Shown here piece by piece: positions 1 to 6,328 of a DNA stretch of 6,451 nt. The position numbers and the translations under genes are program-made. Within the stretch, counting starts at the first letter, position 1. Each line of letters starts with the position of its first letter. This DNA is from Ottowia sp. (GTDB taxonomy: Bacteria > Pseudomonadota > Gammaproteobacteria > Burkholderiales > Burkholderiaceae_C): positions 1-6,451 of the forward strand of contig JALOAS010000136.1 of NCBI GenBank assembly GCA_023228705.1, written 5' to 3'. Below the pieces are notes generated by a model. It made no database searches. It was not told the DNA's origin and saw only the letters and a list, made by a program, of their open reading frames with translations.

Positions 1-477
1 CTGCGGCGAGCGCACGCGCAGCGTCAGGTCCACGCCGTCCTGCCACACGTCGATGTTGCGGTTGCTGGCCAGTATGCGCAGCCGCACCTGCGGCCAGGCC
101 AGCAGGAAGCGTTCCAGCATGGGGCCCGCGGCCGCCTGCAGCAGCGCCGGCGGGCAGGCCACGCGCAGGCTGCCGCGCAGCGCGCCGGTTTGCTCGGCCA
201 CGCGTGCCTGAGCCGCGTCCGCCTCCGACAGCATGGCGCGCGCGTGCTGCAGCACCTGCTCGCCCACGGCGGTCACCGCAAAGCGCCGCGTGCTGCGCTC
301 GATCAGGCGCACGTCCATGTGCTTTTCCAGCTCGGCCAGGCGGCGGCTCAGGCGCGACTTGGGGATCCCGGTGGCGCGCTCGGCCGCGGCAAAGCCACCG
401 TGCTCGGCCACCAGCGCAAAGTAGGCCAGGTTGTCGAGGCGGTTCATCACGGCACCCGTTGAGGTTTGTTGTTGCAT
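1..477 (-). CDS. LysR-type transcriptional regulator, C-terminal part outside window
   Basis: A LysR-family DNA-binding regulator. Reading the minus strand from the ATG at 477 gives 159 residues, still open at base 1. Residues about 12-70 form the winged helix-turn-helix typical of the family: NRLDNLAYFALVAEHGGF, then the recognition region around IPKSRLSRRLAELE and LIERSTRRFAVT. A linker helix follows (about 71-99), and the effector-binding domain starts near RGSLRVACPP; roughly half of a usual ~300-residue protein is visible. Two starts are possible: ATG at 477, or ATG at 447 (MNRLDN...), which matches the usual LysR N-terminus better. Neither has a good Shine-Dalgarno. The gene is divergent from the pirin gene, an arrangement in which LysR proteins usually control the neighbour and themselves. 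The effector cannot be told from this part. Family is certain; target is inferred. Confidence 0.93.
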   Translation of the reverse strand, partial: MQQQTSTGAVMNRLDNLAYFALVAEHGGFAAAERATGIPKSRLSRRLAELEKHMDVRLIERSTRRFAVTAVGEQVLQHARAMLSEADAAQARVAEQTGALRGSLRVACPPALLQAAAGPMLERFLLAWPQVRLRILASNRNIDVWQDGVDLTLRVRSPQ

Positions 478-504
478 GGACAGAACGATGTGTGCTGATT
501 TTGG

Positions 505-530
505 CTGTTGAAGGACTGTTTGTGGAACAG
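505..530. promoter_or_regulatory. Candidate LysR-type operator between the divergent genes
   Basis: In the gap between the regulator and pirin starts, bases 516-530 form a perfect interrupted dyad, CTGTT-N5-AACAG. It contains the T-N11-A spacing (T517, A529) known for LysR-family recognition sites. Just upstream, 505-515 repeats the left half as a direct copy (CTGTTGAAGGA against CTGTTTGTGGA, 8 of 11 identical), so the two copies lie 11 bases apart, about one helical turn. The site is 57-71 bases before the pirin ATG and within 70 bases of the regulator start, so one protein could act on both genes. I could not fix a core promoter with confidence. Binding is inferred, not shown. Confidence 0.45.
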
Positions 531-575
531 CATATGAAGCATACGGCGCCGGCACTCTGGCTGGCGTGCTTCGTT

Positions 576-580
576 GGGAG
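576..580 (+). promoter_or_regulatory. Ribosome binding site of the pirin gene
   Basis: GGGAG lies six bases before the ATG at 587. It decides the start: an in-frame GTG at 566 would give seven more residues (MLRWEFH), but the Shine-Dalgarno would then lie inside the gene and nothing similar precedes the GTG. Confidence 0.7.
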
Positions 581-586
581 TTCCAC

Positions 587-1465
587 ATGTCCGAGACCCT
601 CACCCTCAACACAACCCGCAAGACCGTGCTGTCCACCCGCCCGGCGCCGGACCACCACTGGGTCGGCAACGGCTTTCGGGTGCATGGCATGTTTGGCTAC
701 AGCGGCGACGGCGTGGCCGAGCGCAGCCCGTTCCTGCTGCTCGATTACGCGGCGCCTGTCGCGTTTGCGCCAACCAGATACAGGCGCGGCGTGGGCAGCC
801 ACCCGCACCGCGGCTTTGAAACCGTCACCATCGTCTACGACGGCGAGGTAGAGCACCGCGATTCCACCGGTGCAGGCAGCGTCGTCCGCGCCGGCGACGT
901 GCAATGGATGACCGCCGGCGCGGGAATCGTCCACCGGGAGTTTCACACGCCGGAATACGCCGCCCGCGGCGGCCCGTTCGAGATGGTGCAGCTGTGGGTC
1001 AACCTCCCTGCCCGTGACAAGGGCGTTCCGGCACATTATCAGGGCCTCACCGCCGCGCAGATTCCGTCAGTCACCTTGCCGGCGGACGTCGGGCGCGTGC
1101 GCGTCATCGCCGGCCGCTTCGGCGGCGTCAGCGGGCCGGCGCGCACCCACAGCCCCATGAACGTCCTGGACGTGCGCCTGACACGTGACGCACAGGTCGA
1201 GCTGCCGCAACCCCAAGGCTGGAACACGCTGCTCATGGTGCTCAGCGGAACCGTGCAGGTCAACGGCCAGACCATCCTGCGCGGCCCGCACCTGGCCACC
1301 CTGTCCAGCGCGGGTGAAGGTCTGACCGTGGAAGCCAACAACGACGTCAAGCTGCTGCTGCTTTCAGGCAAGCCGCTGGACGAGCCGGTGGTTGGCTACG
1401 GCCCCTTCGTCATGAACAGCGAGGCCGAGATCAGGCAGGCCATTGCTGATTTCGAGAGCGGGTGA
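587..1465 (+). CDS. Pirin family protein (bicupin, possible quercetin dioxygenase type)
   Basis: A 292-residue member of the pirin family, cytoplasmic proteins built of two cupin barrels with one metal site in the N-terminal barrel. The metal ligands of the family are all present: His72 and His74 in SHPHRGFETV, and His116 and Glu118 in GIVHREF. The signature DVQWMTAGAGIVH lies at 104-116. The C-terminal cupin domain (about 165-280) lacks ligands, as is usual. Length fits the family (about 230-300). Some bacterial pirins (E. coli YhhW) oxidise quercetin in vitro; others act on regulatory or metabolic partners, so the substrate here is open. The gene is alone in its transcription unit: a divergent LysR regulator upstream and an intrinsic terminator 35 bases after the stop. 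The regulator probably controls it, perhaps in response to an aromatic or electrophilic compound (inference). Confidence 0.95.
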   Translation: MSETLTLNTTRKTVLSTRPAPDHHWVGNGFRVHGMFGYSGDGVAERSPFLLLDYAAPVAFAPTRYRRGVGSHPHRGFETVTIVYDGEVEHRDSTGAGSVVRAGDVQWMTAGAGIVHREFHTPEYAARGGPFEMVQLWVNLPARDKGVPAHYQGLTAAQIPSVTLPADVGRVRVIAGRFGGVSGPARTHSPMNVLDVRLTRDAQVELPQPQGWNTLLMVLSGTVQVNGQTILRGPHLATLSSAGEGLTVEANNDVKLLLLSGKPLDEPVVGYGPFVMNSEAEIRQAIADFESG

Positions 1466-1500
1466 TTTGGTGCCATCCCTGCGTGAGGTGAGCGTACGGT

Positions 1501-1538
1501 GCGCCGGATGGATTGATCCGTCCGGCGCTTCGCTCTTT
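1501..1538 (+). terminator. Rho-independent terminator of the pirin gene
   Basis: GCGCCGGATGGAT (1501-1513) pairs with ATCCGTCCGGCGC (1516-1528), a stem of about 12-13 pairs with one G-U wobble and a tight loop, followed by the T-rich TTCGCTCTTT (1529-1538). It begins 35 bases after the pirin stop. The T-rich side lies to the right, so it serves pirin; for the convergent gene there is no U-tract on the other side. Confidence 0.8.
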
Positions 1539-1694
1539 ATGTCCCGAGGTGGCTGTTCTTCGGGACGCAGCCGATCCCGGCAGCAGGGTGCGGACCTGCG
1601 CGGCCATTCAGCAGGCGCCTGCCAAGGTGCTTCGCGCCACCGGGTTGCCTGCGCATAACAGTAGCCCGTGCCGTGCGGTTCACCGCTCGCGCAA
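1539..1694. other. Convergent intergenic stretch with small hairpins, no gene seen
   Basis: Between the pirin terminator and the end of the phospholipase D-family gene I see no convincing coding sequence. There are three small dyads. GTCCCGA (1541-1547) pairs with TCGGGAC (1560-1566). GCAGGCGCCTGC (1611-1622) is a perfect 12-base palindrome. GCGGT-TC-ACCGC (1675-1686) lies nine bases beyond the stop of the leftward gene. None is followed by a clear T-run in the leftward direction, so the leftward gene either uses another kind of termination or runs into the pirin terminator hairpin. Confidence 0.5.
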
Positions 1695-3266
1695 TCACAA
1701 CTGCGACTCCAGCGGCAGCAGCCCGAGCAGCCGCACCAGCAGGCGCAGCGGCCAGCTGGTTTGCGGCTCCTGCTCGCGGGGGCCGTCGGCGCCGTGCCAG
1801 TTCAGCCTGTCGTTGCTCCCCAGGTCGACGCGCCAGGCCAGCTCGGGCGCCGTACTCTGGCTGAAGAAGTCCTGCAGTTGCCGCGCCAGTTCGGGCTGGT
1901 CGAACATGACGCCCATTTCGGTGTTGAGCTGGGCCGAGCGGGGGTCGAAGTTGAATGAGCCGACAAAGCCGCGCTGGCCGTCCACGACGATGAGCTTGGA
2001 GTGCAGGCTGGCGCCACTGGAGCCGACCAGCGAGCGGTCGGTGCTGCGCAGCCCCGGTTTGAGTTCGTAAAGCTGCACGCCCTGGCGCAGCAGTTTCTTG
2101 CGGTATTTCCTGTAGCCGGCGTGCACCAGCGGCACGTCGTTGGCGGCCAGTGAGTTGGTGAGCACGCGCACGTCCGTGCCCCGTTGCGCCTGCCCCGACA
2201 GCAGCAGGCTGCCCGGTTCGCCCGGAACGAAATACGGCGACATGATCCAGTTGTTCCGTTGTGCGGAGAACAGCAGCGCCATGACGTCGTAGAGCAGCCA
2301 GCCGGCGCGGTCACGCCGGCTCGCCAGGGCCGATGCCTTCTCTGGTGGGTCGGACAACACGCGGTAGCTGAGGGACCAGTGCAGGCCGGGGGCCGTGTCG
2401 GTGAGTTGTTGCTGCAGCCACTGCCCTCGGGTCTGCAACGCTTCCAGCCAGGGCGTGCTGGCGGCATCGGCCAGCCATTGCTGCTCCTGCGCGGCCAGAT
2501 CCTGTGCCGCACGGCGCGAGCGCCTGGGGTGCAGGGCGTGCAGTGGAATCACTTCGGACGAGTTCCAGAATCTGTCGAAAATGACACTCGTCTGCTGCAC
2601 GGCCGGGCCGAGCAGCAGCAGGTCGGTGTCGCGGAAGTTGGTTTCTGCGGCGCCGAAGTATTCGTCGCCCACGTTGCGCCCACCCACCACGGCCACCCGG
2701 TTGTCGGCAATCCAGGCCTTGTTGTGCATGCGCCGGTTGAAGCCGACGAAGCGCAGCGCCATTTCCAGCGCCCGGTGGATGCCGGTGCGGCGGTTGCGCG
2801 CCGGGTTGAACAGGCGCACCGCTATGTGCGGGTGCGTGGACAGGGCCAGCAGCGCGGGGTCCTTGCCTGCGGCGTTCATGTCGTCGAGCAGCAGGCGCAC
2901 GCGCACGCCGCGCTCGGCAGCGAGCAGCAGCTCGCGCTCCAGCAGGTGTCCGGTCAGGTCCTGGTTCCAGATGTAGTACTGGATATCCAGGCTGCGCCCG
3001 GCGGCGCGGGCGCTGAGCGCGCGAGCCAGGAAGGCGTCCAGCTGCTCGGCAACCAGTGCGGCTGCGCTGGCGCCGGCCGGTCGTGCGTCGAGCAGCGGCT
3101 GCACGAGCCGGTCCAGCTCGGTGTCTGCGCCAGCAACCGGCAGCGCCTGGCTGTCAGGTCCGCGCGCTGAGCGCGCAAAGCGTCCCCAACACCACAGTGC
3201 TGCCAGCGACACCAGGATGACGACAAGAAGAGCGATAAAAATCCGGCGGAACGTCATGACGGCCAT
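1695..3266 (-). CDS. Membrane-anchored phospholipase D-family protein, cardiolipin synthase C-like
   Basis: A 523-residue protein of the phospholipase D superfamily. One N-terminal membrane segment (about residues 7-28, IFIALLVVILVSLAALW) with basic residues before it anchors it in the inner membrane. Both catalytic HKD motifs are intact: HNKAWIAD (His181, Lys183, Asp188) and HSKLIVVD (His422, Lys424, Asp429), each followed by the usual G-G/S-x-N (GGRN, GSFN). The segments DIQYYIWNQDLTG (94-106) and GVRVRLLLDD (120-129) resemble the ClsC/YmdC branch, which in E. coli makes cardiolipin from phosphatidylglycerol and phosphatidylethanolamine with the help of YmdB. No YmdB-like gene is in the window. 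The start is uncertain: ATG at 3266 or 3257 (three residues shorter), with only a weak AAGAGA upstream. apt lies 89 bases upstream on the same strand, so cotranscription is possible. Superfamily is certain; the exact reaction is inferred. Confidence 0.9.
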   Translation of the reverse strand: MAVMTFRRIFIALLVVILVSLAALWCWGRFARSARGPDSQALPVAGADTELDRLVQPLLDARPAGASAAALVAEQLDAFLARALSARAAGRSLDIQYYIWNQDLTGHLLERELLLAAERGVRVRLLLDDMNAAGKDPALLALSTHPHIAVRLFNPARNRRTGIHRALEMALRFVGFNRRMHNKAWIADNRVAVVGGRNVGDEYFGAAETNFRDTDLLLLGPAVQQTSVIFDRFWNSSEVIPLHALHPRRSRRAAQDLAAQEQQWLADAASTPWLEALQTRGQWLQQQLTDTAPGLHWSLSYRVLSDPPEKASALASRRDRAGWLLYDVMALLFSAQRNNWIMSPYFVPGEPGSLLLSGQAQRGTDVRVLTNSLAANDVPLVHAGYRKYRKKLLRQGVQLYELKPGLRSTDRSLVGSSGASLHSKLIVVDGQRGFVGSFNFDPRSAQLNTEMGVMFDQPELARQLQDFFSQSTAPELAWRVDLGSNDRLNWHGADGPREQEPQTSWPLRLLVRLLGLLPLESQL

Positions 3267-3290
3267 GATCTGGGGTTTGTCTCTTGCTGC

Positions 3291-3310
3291 CGCGCGGATG
3301 GTCCCGCGCG
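3291..3310 (-). other. GC-rich hairpin between apt and the phospholipase D-family gene
   Basis: CGCGCGG (3291-3297) and CCGCGCG (3304-3310) form a seven-pair stem with a six-base loop. In the leftward transcript it lies after the apt stop and 24 bases before the next start. No U-run follows, so it is not a classical terminator; it could protect the apt end or weaken read-through. Confidence 0.3.
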
Positions 3311-3355
3311 CCAGGTGGATCCGACCACCCCGATCGCAGAATCCATGCAATACGC

Positions 3356-3916
3356 TCAGTCGCTCCCAAACTCCACCAATGTAAACAGCTCCAGCCCGCA
3401 TTCGCGCAGCCGCCTGGAGCCGCCCAGGTCGACCAGATCGACGATGGCCGCGCCTTCGGTGACGGTGGCGCCCACCTTTTCCAGCAGCTTCTTGCCGGCC
3501 ATCATGGTGCCGCCGGTGGCGATGAGGTCGTCTATGAGCAGCACGCGCTGGCCGCTTTGCACGGCGTCGGTGTGCACTTCGACCGTCGCGCTGCCATACT
3601 CGAGCTCGTAGGTCTCGGCCACCGTGTGGAACGGGAGCTTGCCTTTCTTGCGGATGGGCACGAAGCCGACGTTCAGCTCGTACGCCACGACGGATCCCAG
3701 GATGAAGCCGCGCGCGTCCAGGCCGGCCACGACGTCGGGGTGCTTTTCCGGCTGCATGTAGCGGTGCACGAAGGCATCGACCAGGACACGGAACACGCGC
3801 GGGTTCTGCAGCAGCGGCGTGATATCGCGAAACTGCACGCCGGGTGCCGGCCAGTCGGGTACCGTGCGGATGTGCTGGCGGATGTAGTCGGATGCAGAAA
3901 AAGGTTGAATTTGCAT
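3356..3916 (-). CDS. apt: Adenine phosphoribosyltransferase
   Basis: Purine salvage enzyme of the cytoplasm: adenine plus PRPP gives AMP and pyrophosphate. The 186 residues match the usual length (about 175-190). The N-terminal region carries the family signature DWPAPGVQFRDITPLL (21-36), which helps shape the adenine pocket. GLDARGFILG (65-74) is the second conserved block, and RKKGKLP (89-95) belongs to the flexible catalytic loop. The PRPP-binding motif VLLIDDLIATGGT is at 125-137. The start at 3916 gives MQIQPFSASDYIR, the normal beginning of this family; the frame is open further upstream but that part has no family similarity. No clear Shine-Dalgarno is visible. The gene is divergent from kdsD and followed 89 bases later by the phospholipase D-family gene. 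No functional link to that neighbour is evident. Confidence 0.97.
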   Translation of the reverse strand: MQIQPFSASDYIRQHIRTVPDWPAPGVQFRDITPLLQNPRVFRVLVDAFVHRYMQPEKHPDVVAGLDARGFILGSVVAYELNVGFVPIRKKGKLPFHTVAETYELEYGSATVEVHTDAVQSGQRVLLIDDLIATGGTMMAGKKLLEKVGATVTEGAAIVDLVDLGGSRRLRECGLELFTLVEFGSD

Positions 3917-4156
3917 GCTCAAAGGTCCGGGGCCGTGGTCACCGGCCATAGTATGCACTGCGCGCGGCCGCGGCCGTCGGCCGCAAGATACAGCTTGTGG
4001 CATGAACCGCTTGCGCGCTCGTGTCGGCTGCGGTCGTGCCGCTCCGGCGCGGCCTTGCGGCGCAGTGCGCACCTGTGGCACGCGCACACGCAGCGGCGTG
4101 AGGATGGCGGCACGTTGCGTGGCCCGCGTTGGCCTGCACTCGATAGAATTTGACCC
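3917..4156. other. Divergent intergenic region between apt and kdsD
   Basis: These 240 bases must hold the promoters of both apt and the LPS operon. On the right is a good -10 box for kdsD, listed separately. Towards apt there are two dyads sharing bases: GCGGCC (3970-3975) with GGCCGC (3979-3984), and GCCGCAAG (3980-3987) with CTTGTGGC (3994-4001, one G-U pair, six-base loop). They cannot form at once. The stretch 4002-4130 shows nothing I can name. Reading frames run through the region on both strands, but none has a family-like sequence or a start signal. Confidence 0.5.
4144..4149 (+). promoter_or_regulatory. Predicted -10 box of the kdsD-kdsC-lptC operon
   Basis: TAGAAT matches the sigma-70 -10 consensus at five of six positions and stands out in GC-rich surroundings. 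No good -35 hexamer lies 16-18 bases upstream. A transcript would be expected to start at about 4156-4157, which is the A of the kdsD ATG, so the mRNA would have no leader. Confidence 0.5.
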
Positions 4157-5134
4157 ATGACCCTGGATTCCGAACGTGCGTTGCAACTGGCCCGGCAGGC
4201 GCTGGACGTGGAGGCCGACGCCGTGCGCGCGCTCAAGTCCCGGCTGGGTGCGCAGTTCGTGCGTGCCGTGCAGCTCATGCTGGACGTGCGTGGCCGCGTG
4301 GTGGTCATGGGCATGGGCAAGAGCGGCCACGTGGGGCGCAAGATCGCGGCAACGCTGGCGTCCACCGGCACGCCGGCGTTGTTCGTGCACCCGGGCGAGG
4401 CCAGCCATGGCGACCTGGGCATGATCATGCCGGTCGACGTGGTGCTGGCGATCTCCAACAGCGGCGAGAGCCACGAGCTGGTCGTCCTGCTGCCGCTGGT
4501 CGTGCGGCTGGGCGCGCCGCTGGTTGCGATCACCGGCAATCTGCACTCATCGCTGGCGCAAAACGCGGACGTGGTGCTGGACAGCAGCGTCGAGCGCGAG
4601 GCCTGCCCGCTCAACCTGGCGCCCACGGCGAGCACCACGGCGCAACTGGCGCTGGGCGATGCGCTGGCGGTGGCGCTGCTGGATGCACGCGGGTTCCGGA
4701 CCGAGGATTTTGCGCGCTCGCACCCCGGCGGTGCGCTGGGCCGGCGCCTGCTCACGCGCGTTGAAGACGTCATGCGCAGTGGCGACGCGGTGCCGCGGGT
4801 GGCGCCGCAGACGCATTTCAACGACCTGATGGCCGAGATGTCACGCAAGGGGCTGGGCATGTCCGCAGTCGTCGACGGCGCGGACCGGCCGCTGGGCATC
4901 TTCACCGATGGCGACCTGCGCCGCCTGGTCGAGACCGGGCGCGACCTGCGCGTGCTGACCGCTGCAGAGGTCATGCACAGCAGCCCGCGCACCATCGCGC
5001 CCCGCGTGCTCGCAGCAGCGGCCGCCGAGCAGATGGAAAAAAACCGCATCACCGAGCTGCTGGTGGTTGACGACGCGGGTCGGCTGATCGGCGTGGTCAG
5101 CAGCAACGACCTCATGCGCGCCAAGGTGATTTGA
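4157..5134 (+). CDS. kdsD: Arabinose-5-phosphate isomerase (KpsF/GutQ family)
   Basis: Converts D-ribulose 5-phosphate to D-arabinose 5-phosphate, the first step towards KDO, the sugar joining lipid A to the LPS core. The 325 residues fit the family. An N-terminal SIS domain (about 35-175) has GMGKSGHVGRKIA (52-64), HPGEASHGDLGMI (78-90) and SNSGES (100-105). Residues equivalent to the catalytic set of E. coli KdsD are present at a constant offset: Lys55, Glu107, Glu148 and His189 (in SHPGGALGRRLL). Two CBS domains follow, about 202-262 and 269-325, each with the usual closing pattern (PLGIFTDGDLRR; LIGVVSSNDLMR). The ATG at 4157 has no Shine-Dalgarno but a -10 box directly before it, pointing to leaderless initiation. 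The stop overlaps the kdsC start by one base (TGATG). Neighbours kdsC and lptC favour the LPS role over the sugar-alcohol paralogue gutQ. Confidence 0.97.
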   Translation: MTLDSERALQLARQALDVEADAVRALKSRLGAQFVRAVQLMLDVRGRVVVMGMGKSGHVGRKIAATLASTGTPALFVHPGEASHGDLGMIMPVDVVLAISNSGESHELVVLLPLVVRLGAPLVAITGNLHSSLAQNADVVLDSSVEREACPLNLAPTASTTAQLALGDALAVALLDARGFRTEDFARSHPGGALGRRLLTRVEDVMRSGDAVPRVAPQTHFNDLMAEMSRKGLGMSAVVDGADRPLGIFTDGDLRRLVETGRDLRVLTAAEVMHSSPRTIAPRVLAAAAAEQMEKNRITELLVVDDAGRLIGVVSSNDLMRAKVI

Positions 5135-5682
5135 TGAGAACCATCGCACCCGTGCTGGACTGGCCGCCCGAGTTGCTGCTGCGCGCGCAGGACGTGCGGG
5201 CGGTGCTGCTTGACGTCGATGGCGTGCTCACCGACGGCGGGCTGTACTACGGCGCCGATGGCGAGGTGCTCAAGCGCTTTCACACGCTCGATGGCCAGGG
5301 CCTGAAGCTGCTGGCGCACGCCGGCGTTGCCGTGGCCGTGATCTCCGGACGGGAGTCAGCGGCGCTGCGTCGGCGCCTGGCGGACCTGGGCGTGGTCCAC
5401 GTGCACCTGGGCGTGTCCGGCAAGTTGGCTGTGGCCGAGGCCCTGTTGCAGGAGCTGCAACTGGCATGGAAGCAAGTGGCCGCCATGGGCGATGACTGGC
5501 CCGACCTGCCGCTGCTGGCGCGCGCCGGATTTGCCTGTGCGCCGCCGGGCGCGCATGCGCAGGCGCGCGCCCTGGCCGACCATGTGACCGCCAGCGCCGG
5601 TGGCCAGGGCGCGGTGCGCGAGCTCTGCGACCTGTTGCTGGTGGCCAGCGGCAGCTACCGTGACCTGCTTGAGCCGCGTTGA
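5134..5682 (+). CDS. kdsC: 3-deoxy-D-manno-octulosonate 8-phosphate phosphatase
   Basis: Hydrolyses KDO 8-phosphate to free KDO in the cytoplasm. It is a HAD-superfamily phosphatase of the small, cap-less type that works as a tetramer. All four HAD motifs are visible in the 182 residues: nucleophile and acid Asp27 and Asp29 in LLDVDGVLTDGG, Ser71 in ISGRES, Lys97 in VSGKLAV, and the magnesium-binding acids in GDDWPD (119-124). The tail ASAGGQGAVRELCDLLL (153-169) is characteristic of KdsC. The length is close to E. coli KdsC (188). The start is the ATG at 5134, which shares its A with the kdsD stop; a TTG one codon earlier is less likely. The overlap implies translational coupling with kdsD, so consecutive enzymes of the route are made together. 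lptC follows after one base. Confidence 0.97.
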   Translation: MRTIAPVLDWPPELLLRAQDVRAVLLDVDGVLTDGGLYYGADGEVLKRFHTLDGQGLKLLAHAGVAVAVISGRESAALRRRLADLGVVHVHLGVSGKLAVAEALLQELQLAWKQVAAMGDDWPDLPLLARAGFACAPPGAHAQARALADHVTASAGGQGAVRELCDLLLVASGSYRDLLEPR

Positions 5683-5683
5683 C

Positions 5684-6328
5684 GTGGCCAGCCAGCACAA
5701 AGCCCTGGACCTGGCGCGGCTGCGGCGCTATGCGCGCGACCATCTGGCCGCGTGGCTGCCGGTGCTGGTCATGGCGGGTTTCGCGCTGGGTACCTTCTGG
5801 CTGGTGCGCAGCGCGCCGCGCCTCAACCTGGGCGCAGCCGCCGCGCCACCGTCGCATGACCCGGACTACCGCATGCAGCACTTTTCCGTCCGCAACTTTG
5901 ACGCGGACGGGCAGCTGAGCTCCGAGCTCACGGGCGACAGCGGGACGCATTACCCGGATACCGACACGCTGGAGGTGGCCGAGCCACGCATGCGCTCGTA
6001 CGGCGAGAATGGCGAAGTGACCGACGGCGAAGCGCGCCGCGGCGTGGCCAACCACGACGGCTCGCACATCCAGCTTTACGATGACGCACGGATCTGGCGC
6101 GATGCCTGGCAGGACGCCGAGGGCAATGTCATGCCGCCCATGGAGTTCCAGGGCGAGTATCTCAATGCGCTGACCAGGCGCGAGCAGGTGGACTCCGACC
6201 AGCCCGTCAAGCTGATCCGCGGCGCCGACTGGTTCGTGGGCGACACGTTTGACTACGACAACCACAGCGGCGTGGCCAACCTGCGTGGCAACGTGCGGGG
6301 CGTCATCCAGCCAGCAGCTGGGGACTGA
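5684..6328 (+). CDS. lptC: LPS export system protein LptC
   Basis: LptC is anchored in the inner membrane and passes LPS from the LptB2FG extractor to periplasmic LptA. The 214-residue reading has a short basic N-terminus, one membrane helix (about 21-41, LAAWLPVLVMAGFALGTFWL), then a periplasmic beta-jellyroll domain with typical repeats: YRMQHFSVRNFDADGQLSSE (62-81), TDTLEVAEPRM (93-103) and, near the end, DWFVGDTFDYDNHSGVANL and GNVRGVIQP. It is slightly longer than E. coli LptC (191). The start is taken as GTG at 5684, one base after the kdsC stop; an in-frame TTG at 5669 inside kdsC is an alternative. No strong Shine-Dalgarno is seen, so coupling to kdsC is likely. The expected next gene, lptA, does not follow directly: sequence of group II intron type begins about at the stop codon. 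Confidence 0.93.
   Translation: MASQHKALDLARLRRYARDHLAAWLPVLVMAGFALGTFWLVRSAPRLNLGAAAAPPSHDPDYRMQHFSVRNFDADGQLSSELTGDSGTHYPDTDTLEVAEPRMRSYGENGEVTDGEARRGVANHDGSHIQLYDDARIWRDAWQDAEGNVMPPMEFQGEYLNALTRREQVDSDQPVKLIRGADWFVGDTFDYDNHSGVANLRGNVRGVIQPAAGD

Noticed and set aside
204..851. Plus-strand frame spanning the regulator, the gap and the start of pirin
   Set aside because: It crosses the divergent promoter region and is out of frame with two recognised genes.
1611..1622. Perfect palindrome GCAGGCGCCTGC as an operator or attachment site
   Set aside because: A 12-base GC palindrome is easily met by chance here, it is in a convergent region, and no second copy was noticed.
2184..3170. Plus-strand open frame of 328 codons opposite the phospholipase D-family gene
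   Set aside because: The minus-strand frame has both HKD motifs and a membrane segment; the plus frame has only compositional bias.
3266..3356. Classical terminator between apt and the phospholipase D-family gene
   Set aside because: A GC-rich hairpin is present at 3291-3310 but no U-run follows in the leftward direction.
3919..5319. Long open frame on the minus strand opposite kdsD (about 466 codons)
   Set aside because: It is antisense to a clear kdsD, rich in Ser, Arg and Ala as expected of a GC-rich shadow frame, and shows no family motif.
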